Of a stretch of DNA of 64,000 nucleotides, positions 1-12,125 are shown piece after piece; positions within the stretch are counted from its first letter, which is position 1; the number at the start of each line of letters is the position of its first letter. Source of the DNA: Marinobacter sp. LQ44 (lineage in GTDB: Bacteria > Pseudomonadota > Gammaproteobacteria > Pseudomonadales > Oleiphilaceae). The translations under genes and the position numbers were made by a program. Under the pieces are notes generated by a model. That model made no database searches. It was not told the origin of the DNA and worked only from the letters and a program-made list of their open reading frames with translations. The stretch is taken from NCBI RefSeq assembly GCF_001447155.2, contig NZ_CP014754.1, forward strand, positions 3,162,001 through 3,226,000, in the 5' to 3' direction.

Positions 1-246
1 ACCCGAGCGCTGGATCACTTCCTTTGCGGTATGACCAAAGTGCTGGCCTACCAGCGTATCCAGTTCACCGAGCTCGTCGGTGTCTGACTGGTTTTTCGTG
101 GCCAGAAGGAGTCGTTGTCTGAGCTGTTCGGGGTAGGGTAGTGAAAGGGTGGAGTGAATATCGAGGTGCCGGCCAGTGAAAGACACCAGCACCGCGTCAA
201 CCGCGTCCATGCTGGTGCCTGACATCAGGCCGAGCCAGTAGGTCAT
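1..246 (-). CDS. anmK: Anhydro-N-acetylmuramic acid kinase, N-terminal part (cut by window edge)
   Basis: The reverse strand reads from an ATG at 246 down to base 1 without a stop, 82 codons. The protein opens with MTYWLGLMSGTSMDAVDAVL, the glycine/serine-rich ATP-binding opening of AnmK, which phosphorylates and opens anhydroMurNAc during recycling of cell-wall fragments in the cytoplasm. The start lies two bases after the stop of the M23 peptidase gene on the same strand, so the two are probably one operon linking wall cutting to wall recycling. The same pair sits next to tyrS type 2 and an rRNA operon in Pseudomonas. The C-terminal three quarters are outside the window. Confidence 0.9.
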   Translation of the reverse strand, partial: MTYWLGLMSGTSMDAVDAVLVSFTGRHLDIHSTLSLPYPEQLRQRLLLATKNQSDTDELGELDTLVGQHFGHTAKEVIQRSG

Positions 247-248
247 GA

Positions 249-1649
249 TCAGTTATCCGAGGCCAGAGCCAGTTGGCGACCACTTTCGCGGAAACCATTG
301 AACTGGGCGAGTCGCTGCTCGGTAAATTGGCGGAAGCGGGCCATTTCAGAGCCTGGCACTGGCTTGGCATCGGGTAGCTTGACCGTGCGGGAGTTCTTGG
401 CAACTCCGTTGACCCGGAACTCGTAATGCAGGTGAGGCCCGGTCACCATTCCAGATGAGCCGACATAGCCAATGGTGTCTCCCTGTTTTACCCGAGTGCC
501 ATTCTTGACGCCTTTGCCCAGTCGACTCATATGAGCATACAGGGTGGTGATATTGTCGCCGTGCTGCAAAACCACGGTGCGACCATAGCCGCCTTTCCAG
601 CCGGCAAACTGCACCCGGCCACTGCCGGCGGCTTTGATCGGCGTACCCGGGGGCGCGGCGTAGTCGGTGCCCTCATGTGGTCTGACCACATCCAGCACCG
701 GGTGTCGGCGTTGCAGGTTGAAGGGCGATGACACGCGGGCGTTGATTGGAACTCTCAGGAACGCCTTGCGCATGCTTTTGCCTTCCGGCGTGTAATAGTC
801 ACTGTCGCCGTTGTTGTCTGTATACAGCAGGGCCACATTCTCGGTGCCACGGTTGATAAAGCGTGCAGAAAGAATTCGGCCGGTATCAAATTTTTCACCG
901 TCGATATACAGTTCTTCGTATACCACCTCAAAACTGTCACCCTTGCGGACATCGTAAACAAAGTCGATATCCCAGCCGAAGATCCCGGCCAGTTCCATCG
1001 TAAGCCTGTCGTTCAGTCCCGCGTCCCTGGCTGCAAGATAGAGAGAGCCATCAATCACGCCGGCAGCAAACGCTGGGCGCGGCTCCGGTTTGCGAACCTG
1101 TGTCTGGCCACGGAAGCCGTTTTCGCCCTTTGAAATTTTGAGGGTTTCCAGCCGGCTGCGTTGCAATTCCACGGCCACTAACTGCCCGTCGGCATCAACG
1201 CCGAAGCGAATGTCTTCCCCGGCGTACAGACGCTGAAGTTTGCCTGCTTCGCCTTCACCATGAATGACCGATAGCATGATGCCATCGTTGAAGCCGGCCT
1301 TGCGAAATAGGGAAGACAGCGTATCGCCAGACTTAACACGAAACTCCTGCCAGTCGACCTTTGGGGCCTCGGGCTTTGCTGGGCGACCTGCCTGAGCGAT
1401 TGACTGCCCGGTACTTTCAACTTTGTCACCTTGGGACGGAGTGTCGTTGGCTTCTTGGCCCTGGCCGGAGCTGGTGTCTTTCGGTGCCACGCCTGACACC
1501 AGGCCCTCTTCGAGGTCAATGGTATATGACATGCGCTTGGCTTCGACGTCAGCGCTGGGGCTCATCAGTACTGCAGCAGAGACTACAATCGTCGCCGCCG
1601 CAGCCAGGGTAATATGTGTTTTGGGGAATGTCTTAAGCACGTGGCTCAC
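249..1649 (-). CDS. M23 family murein endopeptidase (MepM-like)
   Basis: This 466-residue protein has an N-terminal hydrophobic segment (about residues 12-30) that serves as signal anchor or signal peptide. A low-complexity Gly/Ser/Gln linker follows, then an OapA/LysM-like domain at about 100-180. The C-terminal half carries a peptidase M23 (LytM) domain with the zinc-ligand motifs HEGTDY and HLHYEF and the intervening YAH histidine, so the enzyme should be catalytically intact. Such enzymes cut peptide cross-links of peptidoglycan in the periplasm. It precedes anmK by two bases, which couples cross-link cleavage to recycling. MepM is the closest well-known relative in domain order; the exact substrate bond cannot be told from sequence. 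Confidence 0.9.
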   Translation of the reverse strand: MSHVLKTFPKTHITLAAAATIVVSAAVLMSPSADVEAKRMSYTIDLEEGLVSGVAPKDTSSGQGQEANDTPSQGDKVESTGQSIAQAGRPAKPEAPKVDWQEFRVKSGDTLSSLFRKAGFNDGIMLSVIHGEGEAGKLQRLYAGEDIRFGVDADGQLVAVELQRSRLETLKISKGENGFRGQTQVRKPEPRPAFAAGVIDGSLYLAARDAGLNDRLTMELAGIFGWDIDFVYDVRKGDSFEVVYEELYIDGEKFDTGRILSARFINRGTENVALLYTDNNGDSDYYTPEGKSMRKAFLRVPINARVSSPFNLQRRHPVLDVVRPHEGTDYAAPPGTPIKAAGSGRVQFAGWKGGYGRTVVLQHGDNITTLYAHMSRLGKGVKNGTRVKQGDTIGYVGSSGMVTGPHLHYEFRVNGVAKNSRTVKLPDAKPVPGSEMARFRQFTEQRLAQFNGFRESGRQLALASDN

Positions 1650-1685
1650 CCGTTTTTATCGGTATTCCAGCAAGTTGTAATAGCT

Positions 1686-1714
1686 AATTAAAGCGCTAGA
1701 TCAAGTATAGTCAA
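1686..1714 (-). promoter_or_regulatory. Candidate sigma-70 promoter for M23 peptidase-anmK
   Basis: On the reverse strand TTGACT (1714-1709) is followed after 17 bases by TTAATT (1691-1686). The spacing is ideal and the -10 is weak. It points at the peptidase start at 1649. An overlapping alternative is TTGATC with TATTAC 16 bases on. Confidence 0.45.
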
Positions 1715-1798
1715 ACAGATTACCGCATATGACATTATCAGGACAGTGTCGAACATTACGGTTGAGCGGGTGTCTGGTCGTACAAAACTGCTTGCCGC

Positions 1799-1807
1799 TG
1801 GTATAAT
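1799..1807 (+). promoter_or_regulatory. Extended -10 promoter for tyrS
   Basis: The sequence TG-G-TATAAT is a perfect extended -10 element. No good -35 is visible at 16-18 bases upstream, which is tolerated by extended -10 promoters. Transcription would start near 1814 and give a leader of about 140 bases. Confidence 0.6.
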
Positions 1808-1953
1808 GCCGGTCCTTTTATTGCTCGCATTGTTTGAAAAATGAGCATTCACACTGTAACAAGGGTGTCGGTTAAACACAGATTTGTTTTGTTGAAGTCT
1901 GTAACGGTTGCCGGCAAACCCTGACACCAAGTCAAACTGGGGACGATAGGTTC

Positions 1954-3156
1954 ATGGCAACAATTGAGGAAGCGTTGGCCGTTATCAAGCGCGGTATTGA
2001 CGAGCTGATTCCCGAGGAGGAGTTGATTGCAAAGCTTAAAGAAGATCGGCCGCTGAGGATCAAGGCGGGTTTCGATCCGACCGCCCCTGATTTGCATCTC
2101 GGCCACACCGTGCTGATCAACAAGCTCCGCCAGTTCCAGGATCTTGGCCATGAAATCATCTTCCTGATTGGTGACTTCACGGGAATGATCGGCGATCCCA
2201 CCGGGAAAAGTGCAACGCGTCCTCCTTTAACAGAAGAGCAGGTTCGCAAGAACGCCATTACTTACAAAGAGCAGGTGTTCAAGATTCTGGATCCGGAGAA
2301 AACGCGGGTTGTATTTAATTCCGAATGGATGAGCCAGATGAATGCCGCGAGCATGATCCAGCTTGCGGGTCAGTATACCGTTGCACGGATGCTCGAGCGT
2401 GATGATTTCACTAAGCGTTACAGGGCCGAGCAGCCGATTGCCATCCATGAGTTCCTGTATCCGCTTATTCAGGGCTACGACTCCGTAGCGCTGGAGGCCG
2501 ATGTAGAGCTGGGTGGTACTGACCAGAAGTTTAATTTGCTGATGGGCCGGATTCTGCAGAAGCATTATGGACAGGCGCCCCAGGCCATCATTACTGTTCC
2601 GATTCTTGAGGGTCTGGACGGTGTACAGAAGATGTCCAAATCGTTGGGTAACTATATTGGGGTTAACGATTCCCCGGGTGAAATGTACACCAAACTGTTG
2701 TCGATGCCAGATGAGTTGCTGTGGCGCTACTTTGAATTGCTGAGCTTCCGGCCGATGGCGGAAGTGGAGCAGTTCCGTGCTGAGGCGGAAGCTGGCGCTA
2801 ATCCGCAGGACTATAAGAAATTGCTGGCCGAAGAGCTGATTACTCGCTTCCATGATGAAGAGGCAGCAAAAACCGCTCACAAGTCTGCCGGCAATCGGGT
2901 TGCGCTTGGGGAGATTCCGGAAAACGTACCATTGGTAGAAGTCTCTCTCGAGGGGCAGGATGATATGCCGATGGCGGCGGTGCTTCGCCTGGCTGGGCTG
3001 GTGAAAAATGGCGCTGCTGCAAGAGATGTGCTTGGTCGTGGTGCGGTCTATATAGATGGCAAGCAGTTTGAAGGTGATCGCAAGTTTGTCAAAGGCGATG
3101 ATTGCGTTGTCCAGGCGGGCAAGAAGAAGATTGCCCGGGTGGTCATTGTCGAGTGA
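1954..3156 (+). CDS. tyrS: Tyrosyl-tRNA synthetase, type 2 (TyrZ-like)
   Basis: This cytoplasmic enzyme charges tRNA-Tyr. The 400-residue protein has the class I signature HLGH at residues 48-51 and KMSKS at 226-230, both intact, and a C-terminal S4-type RNA-binding domain from about residue 335. The length and the opening motif [13 protein letters not shown] match the TyrZ subgroup used by Pseudomonas rather than the 424-residue E. coli enzyme. A GGGGA Shine-Dalgarno lies upstream of the ATG. The gene is immediately followed by a long hairpin and the rRNA promoters, an arrangement also seen in Pseudomonas aeruginosa. Confidence 0.96.
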   Translation: MATIEEALAVIKRGIDELIPEEELIAKLKEDRPLRIKAGFDPTAPDLHLGHTVLINKLRQFQDLGHEIIFLIGDFTGMIGDPTGKSATRPPLTEEQVRKNAITYKEQVFKILDPEKTRVVFNSEWMSQMNAASMIQLAGQYTVARMLERDDFTKRYRAEQPIAIHEFLYPLIQGYDSVALEADVELGGTDQKFNLLMGRILQKHYGQAPQAIITVPILEGLDGVQKMSKSLGNYIGVNDSPGEMYTKLLSMPDELLWRYFELLSFRPMAEVEQFRAEAEAGANPQDYKKLLAEELITRFHDEEAAKTAHKSAGNRVALGEIPENVPLVEVSLEGQDDMPMAAVLRLAGLVKNGAAARDVLGRGAVYIDGKQFEGDRKFVKGDDCVVQAGKKKIARVVIVE

Positions 3157-3169
3157 AGTAAGGCTGGTT

Positions 3170-3202
3170 ACGGCCAATTTGAAAAAATTTCAGATTGGCC
3201 GT
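3170..3202 (+). other. Strong hairpin at the 3' end of tyrS
   Basis: ACGGCCAAT then TGAAA pairs with TTTCA then ATTGGCCGT around an AAA loop, with a single T/G mismatch inside 14 base pairs. It lies 13 bases after the tyrS stop. There is no T-run after it, so it is not a standard intrinsic terminator. Its last base is the first base of the -35 of rrn promoter P1. It could protect the tyrS mRNA end or insulate the rRNA promoters. Confidence 0.6.
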
Positions 3203-3229
3203 TGACTCCTCAGCAGAGGTCTGTAGAAT
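3202..3229 (+). promoter_or_regulatory. rRNA operon promoter P1
   Basis: TTGACT (3202-3207), 16-base spacer, TAGAAT (3224-3229), followed by a GC-rich discriminator (GCGC), as expected for a stringently controlled stable-RNA promoter. Confidence 0.85.
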
Positions 3230-3296
3230 GCGCATCTCGCTTGAGGGGCTGGCCACTGAGAAGAGGCAAAACCTTAGTGATAACTGCTTGAAAGCG

Positions 3297-3325
3297 CTGA
3301 AGAAAATGTTTTGAAGATTCTTCAG
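3297..3325. repeat. Inverted repeat between rrn P1 and P2
   Basis: CTGAAGAA (3297-3304) and TTCTTCAG (3318-3325) are exact inverted copies 13 bases apart, just upstream of the P2 -35. It may be a protein-binding site or an RNA hairpin in the P1 transcript. No known binding motif was recognised. Confidence 0.4.
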
Positions 3326-3332
3326 AAAGCGG

Positions 3333-3360
3333 TTGACAGGGAAGCGGTTCAGTGTAGAAT
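3333..3360 (+). promoter_or_regulatory. rRNA operon promoter P2
   Basis: Consensus TTGACA (3333-3338), 16-base spacer, TAGAAT (3355-3360), then the discriminator GCGCGCC. The -35 context GGTTGACAGGG is shared with P3. Confidence 0.9.
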
Positions 3361-3436
3361 GCGCGCCTCGAAACAAGCAGTAAGCCGGGCAGTTTTTCGG
3401 CGGTTTTCGGAAGCGGAAACAGCGAAAAATAAACGG

Positions 3437-3464
3437 TTGACAGGGTGGCGGAACGATGTAGAAT
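3437..3464 (+). promoter_or_regulatory. rRNA operon promoter P3
   Basis: Consensus TTGACA (3437-3442), 16-base spacer, TAGAAT (3459-3464), GC-rich discriminator ACGCGG. An A-rich stretch (AGCGAAAAATAAA) just upstream could act as an UP element. Confidence 0.9.
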
Positions 3465-3494
3465 ACGCGGCCTTGATTGAGCAACAGCTCAAAC

Positions 3495-3506
3495 GCTCTT
3501 TAAAAA
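3495..3506 (+). promoter_or_regulatory. boxA antitermination site of the 16S leader
   Basis: GCTCTTTAAAAA in the transcribed leader closely matches the boxA core GCTCTTTA, where NusB/NusE load to make RNA polymerase termination-resistant. A second copy precedes the 23S gene. Confidence 0.75.
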
Positions 3507-3509
3507 GTT

Positions 3510-3528
3510 AACCAAGTAATTCGTGTGG
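3510..3528 (+). other. 16S processing stalk, 5' arm
   Basis: These 19 bases are the exact reverse complement of 5202-5220 downstream of 16S. The pairing loops out the whole 16S and forms the expected RNase III substrate. With G-U pairs it extends to about 22 base pairs. Confidence 0.85.
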
Positions 3529-3633
3529 GCGCTGGCCGAGGTATTTCGGATACGAAATATCAGGACAGTGACTCGTCGAAATTGAGTTTTGTCTTGAGCA
3601 AGAATTAAGAGCTTACGGGTTCTTGTATGATTT

Positions 3634-5174
<1,541 letters not shown>

Positions 5175-5201
5175 AACGAAGCCGAATGCTTCGGTCAGAG
5201 T

Positions 5202-5220
5202 CCACACGAATTACTTGGTT
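5202..5220 (+). other. 16S processing stalk, 3' arm
   Basis: Exact reverse complement of 3510-3528. Cleavage of the duplex would release pre-16S from the operon transcript. Confidence 0.85.
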
Positions 5221-5299
5221 GGCTAATAAAGAGAGCAAAAGGGTCTTTGCAGGCCCGATATCGGTTTGCCACAAACGCTGAGTCAGTCTCGGGGTTTGG

Positions 5300-5419
5300 C
5301 GCCGGATTCGGAGCGGCTGGCAAGGCGCAGGTTGAGTGAAAGAGGGAGCGTACACACGTACGTGACCGATTGAGCGAAAGCTGCAACGCAGTACAGGCGG
5401 TTCGAAGACAAGCAAAACC
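5300..5419. repeat. Possible repetitive palindromic segment in the 16S-tRNA-Ile spacer
   Basis: The 245-base spacer contains, after the processing stalk, a GC-rich stretch rich in short palindromes (for example ACGTACGT at 5356-5363). It is not needed for rRNA folding. It reads like an intergenic repetitive element, but only a genome comparison could show that. Confidence 0.3.
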
Positions 5420-5496
<77 letters not shown>

Positions 5497-5498
5497 GA

Positions 5499-5580
5499 AT
5501 TTCGCTGCTCGTCGTTGTCGAAGCACTTGCATAGCAGGCTATGCGGCGCACTTCGACGCCTAGATCAGCAAAATTCTTGT
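5499..5580. repeat. Long imperfect palindrome between tRNA-Ile and tRNA-Ala
   Basis: The outer ends AATTTCGCTG and CAGCAAAATT pair with one mismatch, GTCGAAG pairs with CTTCGAC further in, and GCATAGC-AG-GCTATGC forms a perfect inner hairpin. The whole element of about 80 bases therefore folds into a nested cruciform. It resembles a REP-type mobile palindrome inserted in the spacer. Confidence 0.5.
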
Positions 5581-5592
5581 AGATAGCTTCTT

Positions 5593-5668
5593 GGGGCTAT
5601 AGCTCAGCTGGGAGAGCGCCTGCCTTGCACGCAGGAGGTCGGCAGTTCGATCCTGCCTAGCTCCACCA
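5593..5668 (+). tRNA. alaT: tRNA-Ala (anticodon TGC)
   Basis: This 76-base cloverleaf has acceptor arm GGGGCTA / TAGCTCC, anticodon TGC at 5626-5628, T-arm GTTCGATCC and an encoded CCA. The Ile-Ala pair is typical of gammaproteobacterial rRNA spacers. Confidence 0.97.
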
Positions 5669-5731
5669 AACTTTACTGACGAAAGTCAGTGTACAGAAAC
5701 GAATGTTTCATATCGATGAAGCCTTCCTTTC

Positions 5732-5742
5732 TGATCACTGGG
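5732..5742 (+). other. 23S processing stalk, outer helix, 5' arm
   Basis: TGATCACTGGG is exactly complementary to CCCAGTGATCA at 8944-8954 beyond the 23S gene. Confidence 0.75.
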
Positions 5743-5749
5743 TCAGATT

Positions 5750-5761
5750 TGCTCTTTAACA
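5750..5761 (+). promoter_or_regulatory. boxA antitermination site before 23S
   Basis: TGCTCTTTAACA is identical to the classical rrn spacer boxA core. It sits in the internal loop between the two helices of the 23S processing stalk. Confidence 0.85.
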
Positions 5762-5765
5762 AATT

Positions 5766-5779
5766 GGACGAGATAGAAC
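5766..5779 (+). other. 23S processing stalk, inner helix, 5' arm
   Basis: GGACGAGATAGAAC pairs with GTTCCATCTCGTCC at 8928-8941, 13 of 14 positions complementary. Confidence 0.75.
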
Positions 5780-5965
5780 ACGAATAGATTTCTCTCATTA
5801 TCTCCGAGAGAAACTGTTCAAAGTGATAGCGATTTCAAGCGTTATCCGGTGTTGTCGTTGAAGTGGTTGTTCTATTGCTTCAAGTGGCTGTCTCGAAACA
5901 GGGTTCTTTATCAGGCTTGCCTGGTGAAGGATGTTGAATCGTGATCAGTTGTCTTGGGGTTATAT

Positions 5966-8857
<2,892 letters not shown>

Positions 8858-8927
8858 ATAACACCCAAGACAATTGCGGATAACGCAGAGCAACGCGAAA
8901 GCCACGCTCAAACGAAATCAACATCAC

Positions 8928-8954
8928 GTTCCATCTCGTCCTTCCCAGTGATCA
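8928..8954 (+). other. 23S processing stalk, 3' arms
   Basis: Holds the 3' partners of both helices: 8928-8941 (inner) and 8944-8954 (outer), separated by two bases. The asymmetric loop on the 5' side carries boxA. Confidence 0.75.
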
Positions 8955-8961
8955 TCCGTTT

Positions 8962-9078
8962 TGCCTGACGACCATAGCGGTCTGGAACCACCTGATCCCA
9001 TCCCGAACTCAGAAGTGAAACAGACCAGCGCCGATGGTAGTGTGGTTCGCCCATGTGAGAGTAGGTCATCGTCAGGCT
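8962..9078 (+). rRNA. rrf: 5S ribosomal RNA
   Basis: About 117 bases, with TGCCTGACG pairing to CGTCAGGCT at the ends and the conserved loop core CCGAACTCAGAAGTGAAAC. It closes the operon; no trailing tRNA follows. Confidence 0.96.
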
Positions 9079-9087
9079 CTTAATACC

Positions 9088-9122
9088 AAAAGCCCCAGCA
9101 TCCTTGATGCTGGGGCTTTTTT
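9088..9122 (+). terminator. Intrinsic terminator of the rRNA operon
   Basis: AGCCCCAGCATC and GATGCTGGGGCT form a perfect 12-base-pair stem with a three-base loop, followed by six T residues. It separates the rRNA operon from the exported-protein operon. Confidence 0.93.
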
Positions 9123-9289
9123 ATTTGTGTTTTCGAAAGTATGACTCGCCGCACAGCTACAACCTGCAAACAAAGTTAACATTCGGTAAAGACTGGCCGA
9201 CCCGGAATATAAAAAGAGCCAGCTTCAGAGACACTCATCAGTCATTTAATCGATGCCGTCAATAACAAGAAACGGCGCAGGGTGTGGCT

Positions 9290-10492
9290 ATGAGTAAAAA
9301 ACTGCAGGCATTTGTTGTTGCCATTGTTTCCCTGCCGGTATTCGCCGAAGCAGGTCTTCAGCCTATTTCCGATGAACAGATGTCGGAAGTCACCGGGCAA
9401 GCATTCCTTTCGGTTGATCGCCAATACCATCCCGATCCGGACAACACTACCTCTTATACCCGCGTTAACCTTGGCATGGATATCGAAATCCAGACCAATG
9501 TTGATGTTCTGGAACTTGGACGTTATGAACGGGAAGGTGAGAAGGCCGGCTCTTCGGACGTCTTGATAAGGGATTTTGCGCTCGGCTATATCAACAACCA
9601 GGCCTACTATCAGCGTAATCCCAAAGCGGCGAGGCAGTATCGCCCGGATGGCTCTTCCTATAATGAGAACGAAATCGTTCCGTTCATGATCGATAACCCC
9701 TTTTTCGAGTTTGCATTTGATGAGGCGACCAACGAGGTGGTTGGTGTTCGCCTTGGCTTTGGTGAGGCCATGGGGGTGCTGTCGGGAAAAATTGAAACCC
9801 TGACCGGTAATGTCAATGTCGACATCATCGACCGCGGGGAAGGCCTGCGGGATGCCAGCTCGAGCGGTAATTTTTTTGATCAACTGATTGTACTGCTGAC
9901 CCCCCTTCTGGAAGGCGGCAGCCCCCTCGCAACCAAAGCGCAGCTGGTTTACGGCGATGATAATGATCCTCGGGTGGGTGAGCTTGACCCAATAAGAGCA
10001 GAGCACATCGGCATCCCCAACGGAGAAAAATTCGTTCTGGAGAACGCGGGCAGCTTCACCCGCTGGTCGGTTAGAAACCTGATTGGCTGGGGTTCGAGCT
10101 CGGAGATAGAGGTTCCCAATTGTTCATTCTTTAGCTGCGGCTCCGGTGATATCTACGTGTATGCCGACGGCTGCAGAGTGTTAGGCATTGACGCCTGTTT
10201 TGATCTGGACATGTACAACAGCTTCCCGATTGGCCAGGTAGAGGAGGTTAACGGCGAGCGCAGGTTAACCGGGCCAGCGGATGGCGCCTTCATTTCATTC
10301 CAGACCAAAGATCTCGATTGGCTGAAAGACGTCAAGAAAAGCGATCTGACTGTAGAGGATTTTATACGGGCAACCTCCGGAGCTTTCTTCAATATTCCCA
10401 ACGGCGCTACTGAGGTGAACCTTAACGAAGCCCTGAATGGCACCGATCGTTATCGTACCGAGTACATCGATCGCGGTAGGGGGCTGTTCTGA
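9290..10492 (+). CDS. Exported protein of unknown function, first of a four-gene operon
   Basis: This 400-residue protein has a signal peptide (about residues 1-21, ending VFAEA). Immediately after it comes the motif LQPISDEQMSEVTGQA, shared in form with the next three proteins. I believe databases call this N-terminal family DUF6160 or FilA-like, but that is from memory. The rest is Asp/Asn/Gly-rich and looks beta-structured. All four cysteines fall in two close pairs, CSFFSC and a C-x7-C pair, at about residues 280-304. I chose the ATG at 9290 over a GTG at 9284 because GCAGGG lies seven bases before it. It overlaps the next gene by one base (TGATG). No function can be assigned. Confidence 0.8.
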   Translation: MSKKLQAFVVAIVSLPVFAEAGLQPISDEQMSEVTGQAFLSVDRQYHPDPDNTTSYTRVNLGMDIEIQTNVDVLELGRYEREGEKAGSSDVLIRDFALGYINNQAYYQRNPKAARQYRPDGSSYNENEIVPFMIDNPFFEFAFDEATNEVVGVRLGFGEAMGVLSGKIETLTGNVNVDIIDRGEGLRDASSSGNFFDQLIVLLTPLLEGGSPLATKAQLVYGDDNDPRVGELDPIRAEHIGIPNGEKFVLENAGSFTRWSVRNLIGWGSSSEIEVPNCSFFSCGSGDIYVYADGCRVLGIDACFDLDMYNSFPIGQVEEVNGERRLTGPADGAFISFQTKDLDWLKDVKKSDLTVEDFIRATSGAFFNIPNGATEVNLNEALNGTDRYRTEYIDRGRGLF

Positions 10493-11577
10493 TGAGCGCC
10501 TCTATGTTTCGGTGCATTGTCGGCGCCGGACCGGTCCTGATTGCGGTGTTTGTGATGATGCTTGCTATCGCGCCGTCCTCCGCTCTGGCGGAGTTGGAGC
10601 GTCTTGCAGAGTCAGAAATGTCGGAAATCGATGGTGCGGGTATCGGTCTGGTATTCGACAATTTTACTTTTTCACACGGCACCGACCGGCCGGACGCCGA
10701 TGGCAATCAGGCGCGCATCTTCCGTATATCCGGTATCAAGAGTACCGATGGTCGGGAAGTGGATATCACGGTCAACCACCTGTATATCGCAGGCGCCAAC
10801 TCCAATTATGGGGAAAACCTGACGCCGGTGAATCTCGGGCGGCTGGTTAATCCTTGGCGAATTGATATTGTTGATGGTAATGGCATTGGTGTTCCCAATA
10901 GGGCGGTTCTTGAACTGGCTGCGCCAGGAAAAATTTCGGGGACCGAGGGCTTCGACTGCATGGGCGCGTCGGCCGCAGCTGGCAGTGGCCAATGTTCCAG
11001 CCGGCCAGCCACAGCCGAATGGATTGGCGAGCGCGCCGATATTGGCATGCAAATGAACGTAGCGGTCGGTGACGACAGGTCGGCCAATCTCAATATTCAT
11101 GCCCGTAGTGCTGTTATTGATGGCAGCTACCTGCGGTTGTGGGGCGACGACCAGCGCAGGCAGATGGCAGGTCAGTTCAAACTCAACTTCTATTCACCCG
11201 AAGTGTCGATCAATGCCTGTACGCAGGACGGAACGGCTTGTGGGTCACGGATTACCATGTCGGATTTTGCGCTGGAGCTGGCGATTGGTAACAGCCTACA
11301 GCCGGTATTTTTCGACGTTGATGGCGGCGGAAACTTCATCCTCGAGGTGGAAACCATTCGCTCCCCGGGAGCCGGTCAAATTGCTGCAAACGGACTGAGG
11401 GCAGGGAGTAATGCCCAAACCTGGGATTTCTACCAGGACTACTACAGCAACCCTGAGTATCGAAGCAACCTCCAGATTGGTAACTTCAGTGTTGGCGATC
11501 GTGATTTCGGTGCGGCACGGGTTGAAGGCATGCTGATACAGCATCTGCAAATACAGACAAAGGACCTGGCGCCATGA
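10492..11577 (+). CDS. Exported protein of unknown function, second gene of the operon
   Basis: This 361-residue protein starts on the last base of the preceding stop codon. A signal peptide (residues 1-33, ending SSALA) is followed by LERLAESEMSEIDGAGIGL, the operon's shared motif with DGAG in place of GQ.G. The body is rich in Asn, Asp and Gly with regular alternating hydrophobics (for example VDITVNHLYIAG), suggesting a secreted beta-solenoid or beta-sandwich. The mature protein has two cysteine pairs, C-x11-C (about residues 155-167) and C-x6-C (about 240-250). It overlaps the next gene by ATGA. Its role is unknown; surface or periplasmic location is an inference. Confidence 0.8.
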   Translation: MSASMFRCIVGAGPVLIAVFVMMLAIAPSSALAELERLAESEMSEIDGAGIGLVFDNFTFSHGTDRPDADGNQARIFRISGIKSTDGREVDITVNHLYIAGANSNYGENLTPVNLGRLVNPWRIDIVDGNGIGVPNRAVLELAAPGKISGTEGFDCMGASAAAGSGQCSSRPATAEWIGERADIGMQMNVAVGDDRSANLNIHARSAVIDGSYLRLWGDDQRRQMAGQFKLNFYSPEVSINACTQDGTACGSRITMSDFALELAIGNSLQPVFFDVDGGGNFILEVETIRSPGAGQIAANGLRAGSNAQTWDFYQDYYSNPEYRSNLQIGNFSVGDRDFGAARVEGMLIQHLQIQTKDLAP

Positions 11578-12125
11578 CTTTTCCATACGCAGTTCCTGTT
11601 CTCTCGCTGTCACTGATGCTAGTCCTCACCTTGCCGCTCAGAGCGGAGATGGCCCCGCTGGGAGATGAAGCTTTGTCGAAGGTGGCAGGACAGGGCGGAA
11701 TCTACCTGTCGGGTGACATCAGCATCAATGAGATGGGCGGGCCGGTAGAGAACGCTTACTTTGGCCGGTGCGATGATAGCGACAAAAAATGCGGCGCCCG
11801 ATTCGCCTACCGCCTGAAAGAAGACGGCGGTTGGATGGTTCTTGATGAAATTCGCGGGTTATTTGCTTTTGAGGGGTTAACGCTAAGGGTAAGAAAGATC
11901 GATTCGGGGTTTGGCGGCGACGGTGAGCTGTTTGATCGAGATGTGATTGAGCTCGGGTTGCCAGATACGGTTCGGTTTACCGATGTTCATTTCAAGGTCG
12001 CGGCGAGCAGCACCGCCAGACCGACCGATCCTGGGTTCATCCAGACCGACATTTTTGCGATCCAGATGCAGGGTGATGTCATCATGCAGGGCAATCTCCT
12101 GGTCTTTCCGGACGGAAACCCATGA
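11574..12125 (+). CDS. Exported protein of unknown function, third gene of the operon (FilA-like?)
   Basis: This is the smallest member, 183 residues. A signal peptide (about 1-24) leads into MAPLGDEALSKVAGQGG and then IYLSGDISINEMGGP, a form I associate with proteins annotated as putative pilus system protein FilA in Acinetobacter; this is a recollection, not a search result. The only two cysteines form C-DDSDKK-C at about residues 64-71. Start and stop overlap both neighbours by ATGA, so translation should be coupled along the operon. If the link to FilA is right, the four genes may build or decorate a surface structure. Confidence 0.75.
   Translation: MTFPYAVPVLSLSLMLVLTLPLRAEMAPLGDEALSKVAGQGGIYLSGDISINEMGGPVENAYFGRCDDSDKKCGARFAYRLKEDGGWMVLDEIRGLFAFEGLTLRVRKIDSGFGGDGELFDRDVIELGLPDTVRFTDVHFKVAASSTARPTDPGFIQTDIFAIQMQGDVIMQGNLLVFPDGNP

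Larger units (their letters stand above)
1650..1953. other. Intergenic region between divergent peptidase and tyrS genes
   Basis: This stretch of about 300 bases separates two divergently transcribed genes. It holds a candidate promoter for each side and about 140 bases of tyrS leader. I see no T-box-like anti-terminator, no tRNA-like structure and no convincing small gene. Confidence 0.6.

Noticed and set aside
1808..1953. T-box or riboswitch in the tyrS leader
   Set aside because: No specifier loop, T-box sequence or terminator/antiterminator pair was visible, and T-boxes are not expected in this group.
9242..10006. A 254-codon frame opposite the first exported-protein gene
   Set aside because: The + strand gene has a signal peptide, a ribosome site and coupling to the next gene; the antisense frame has none of these.
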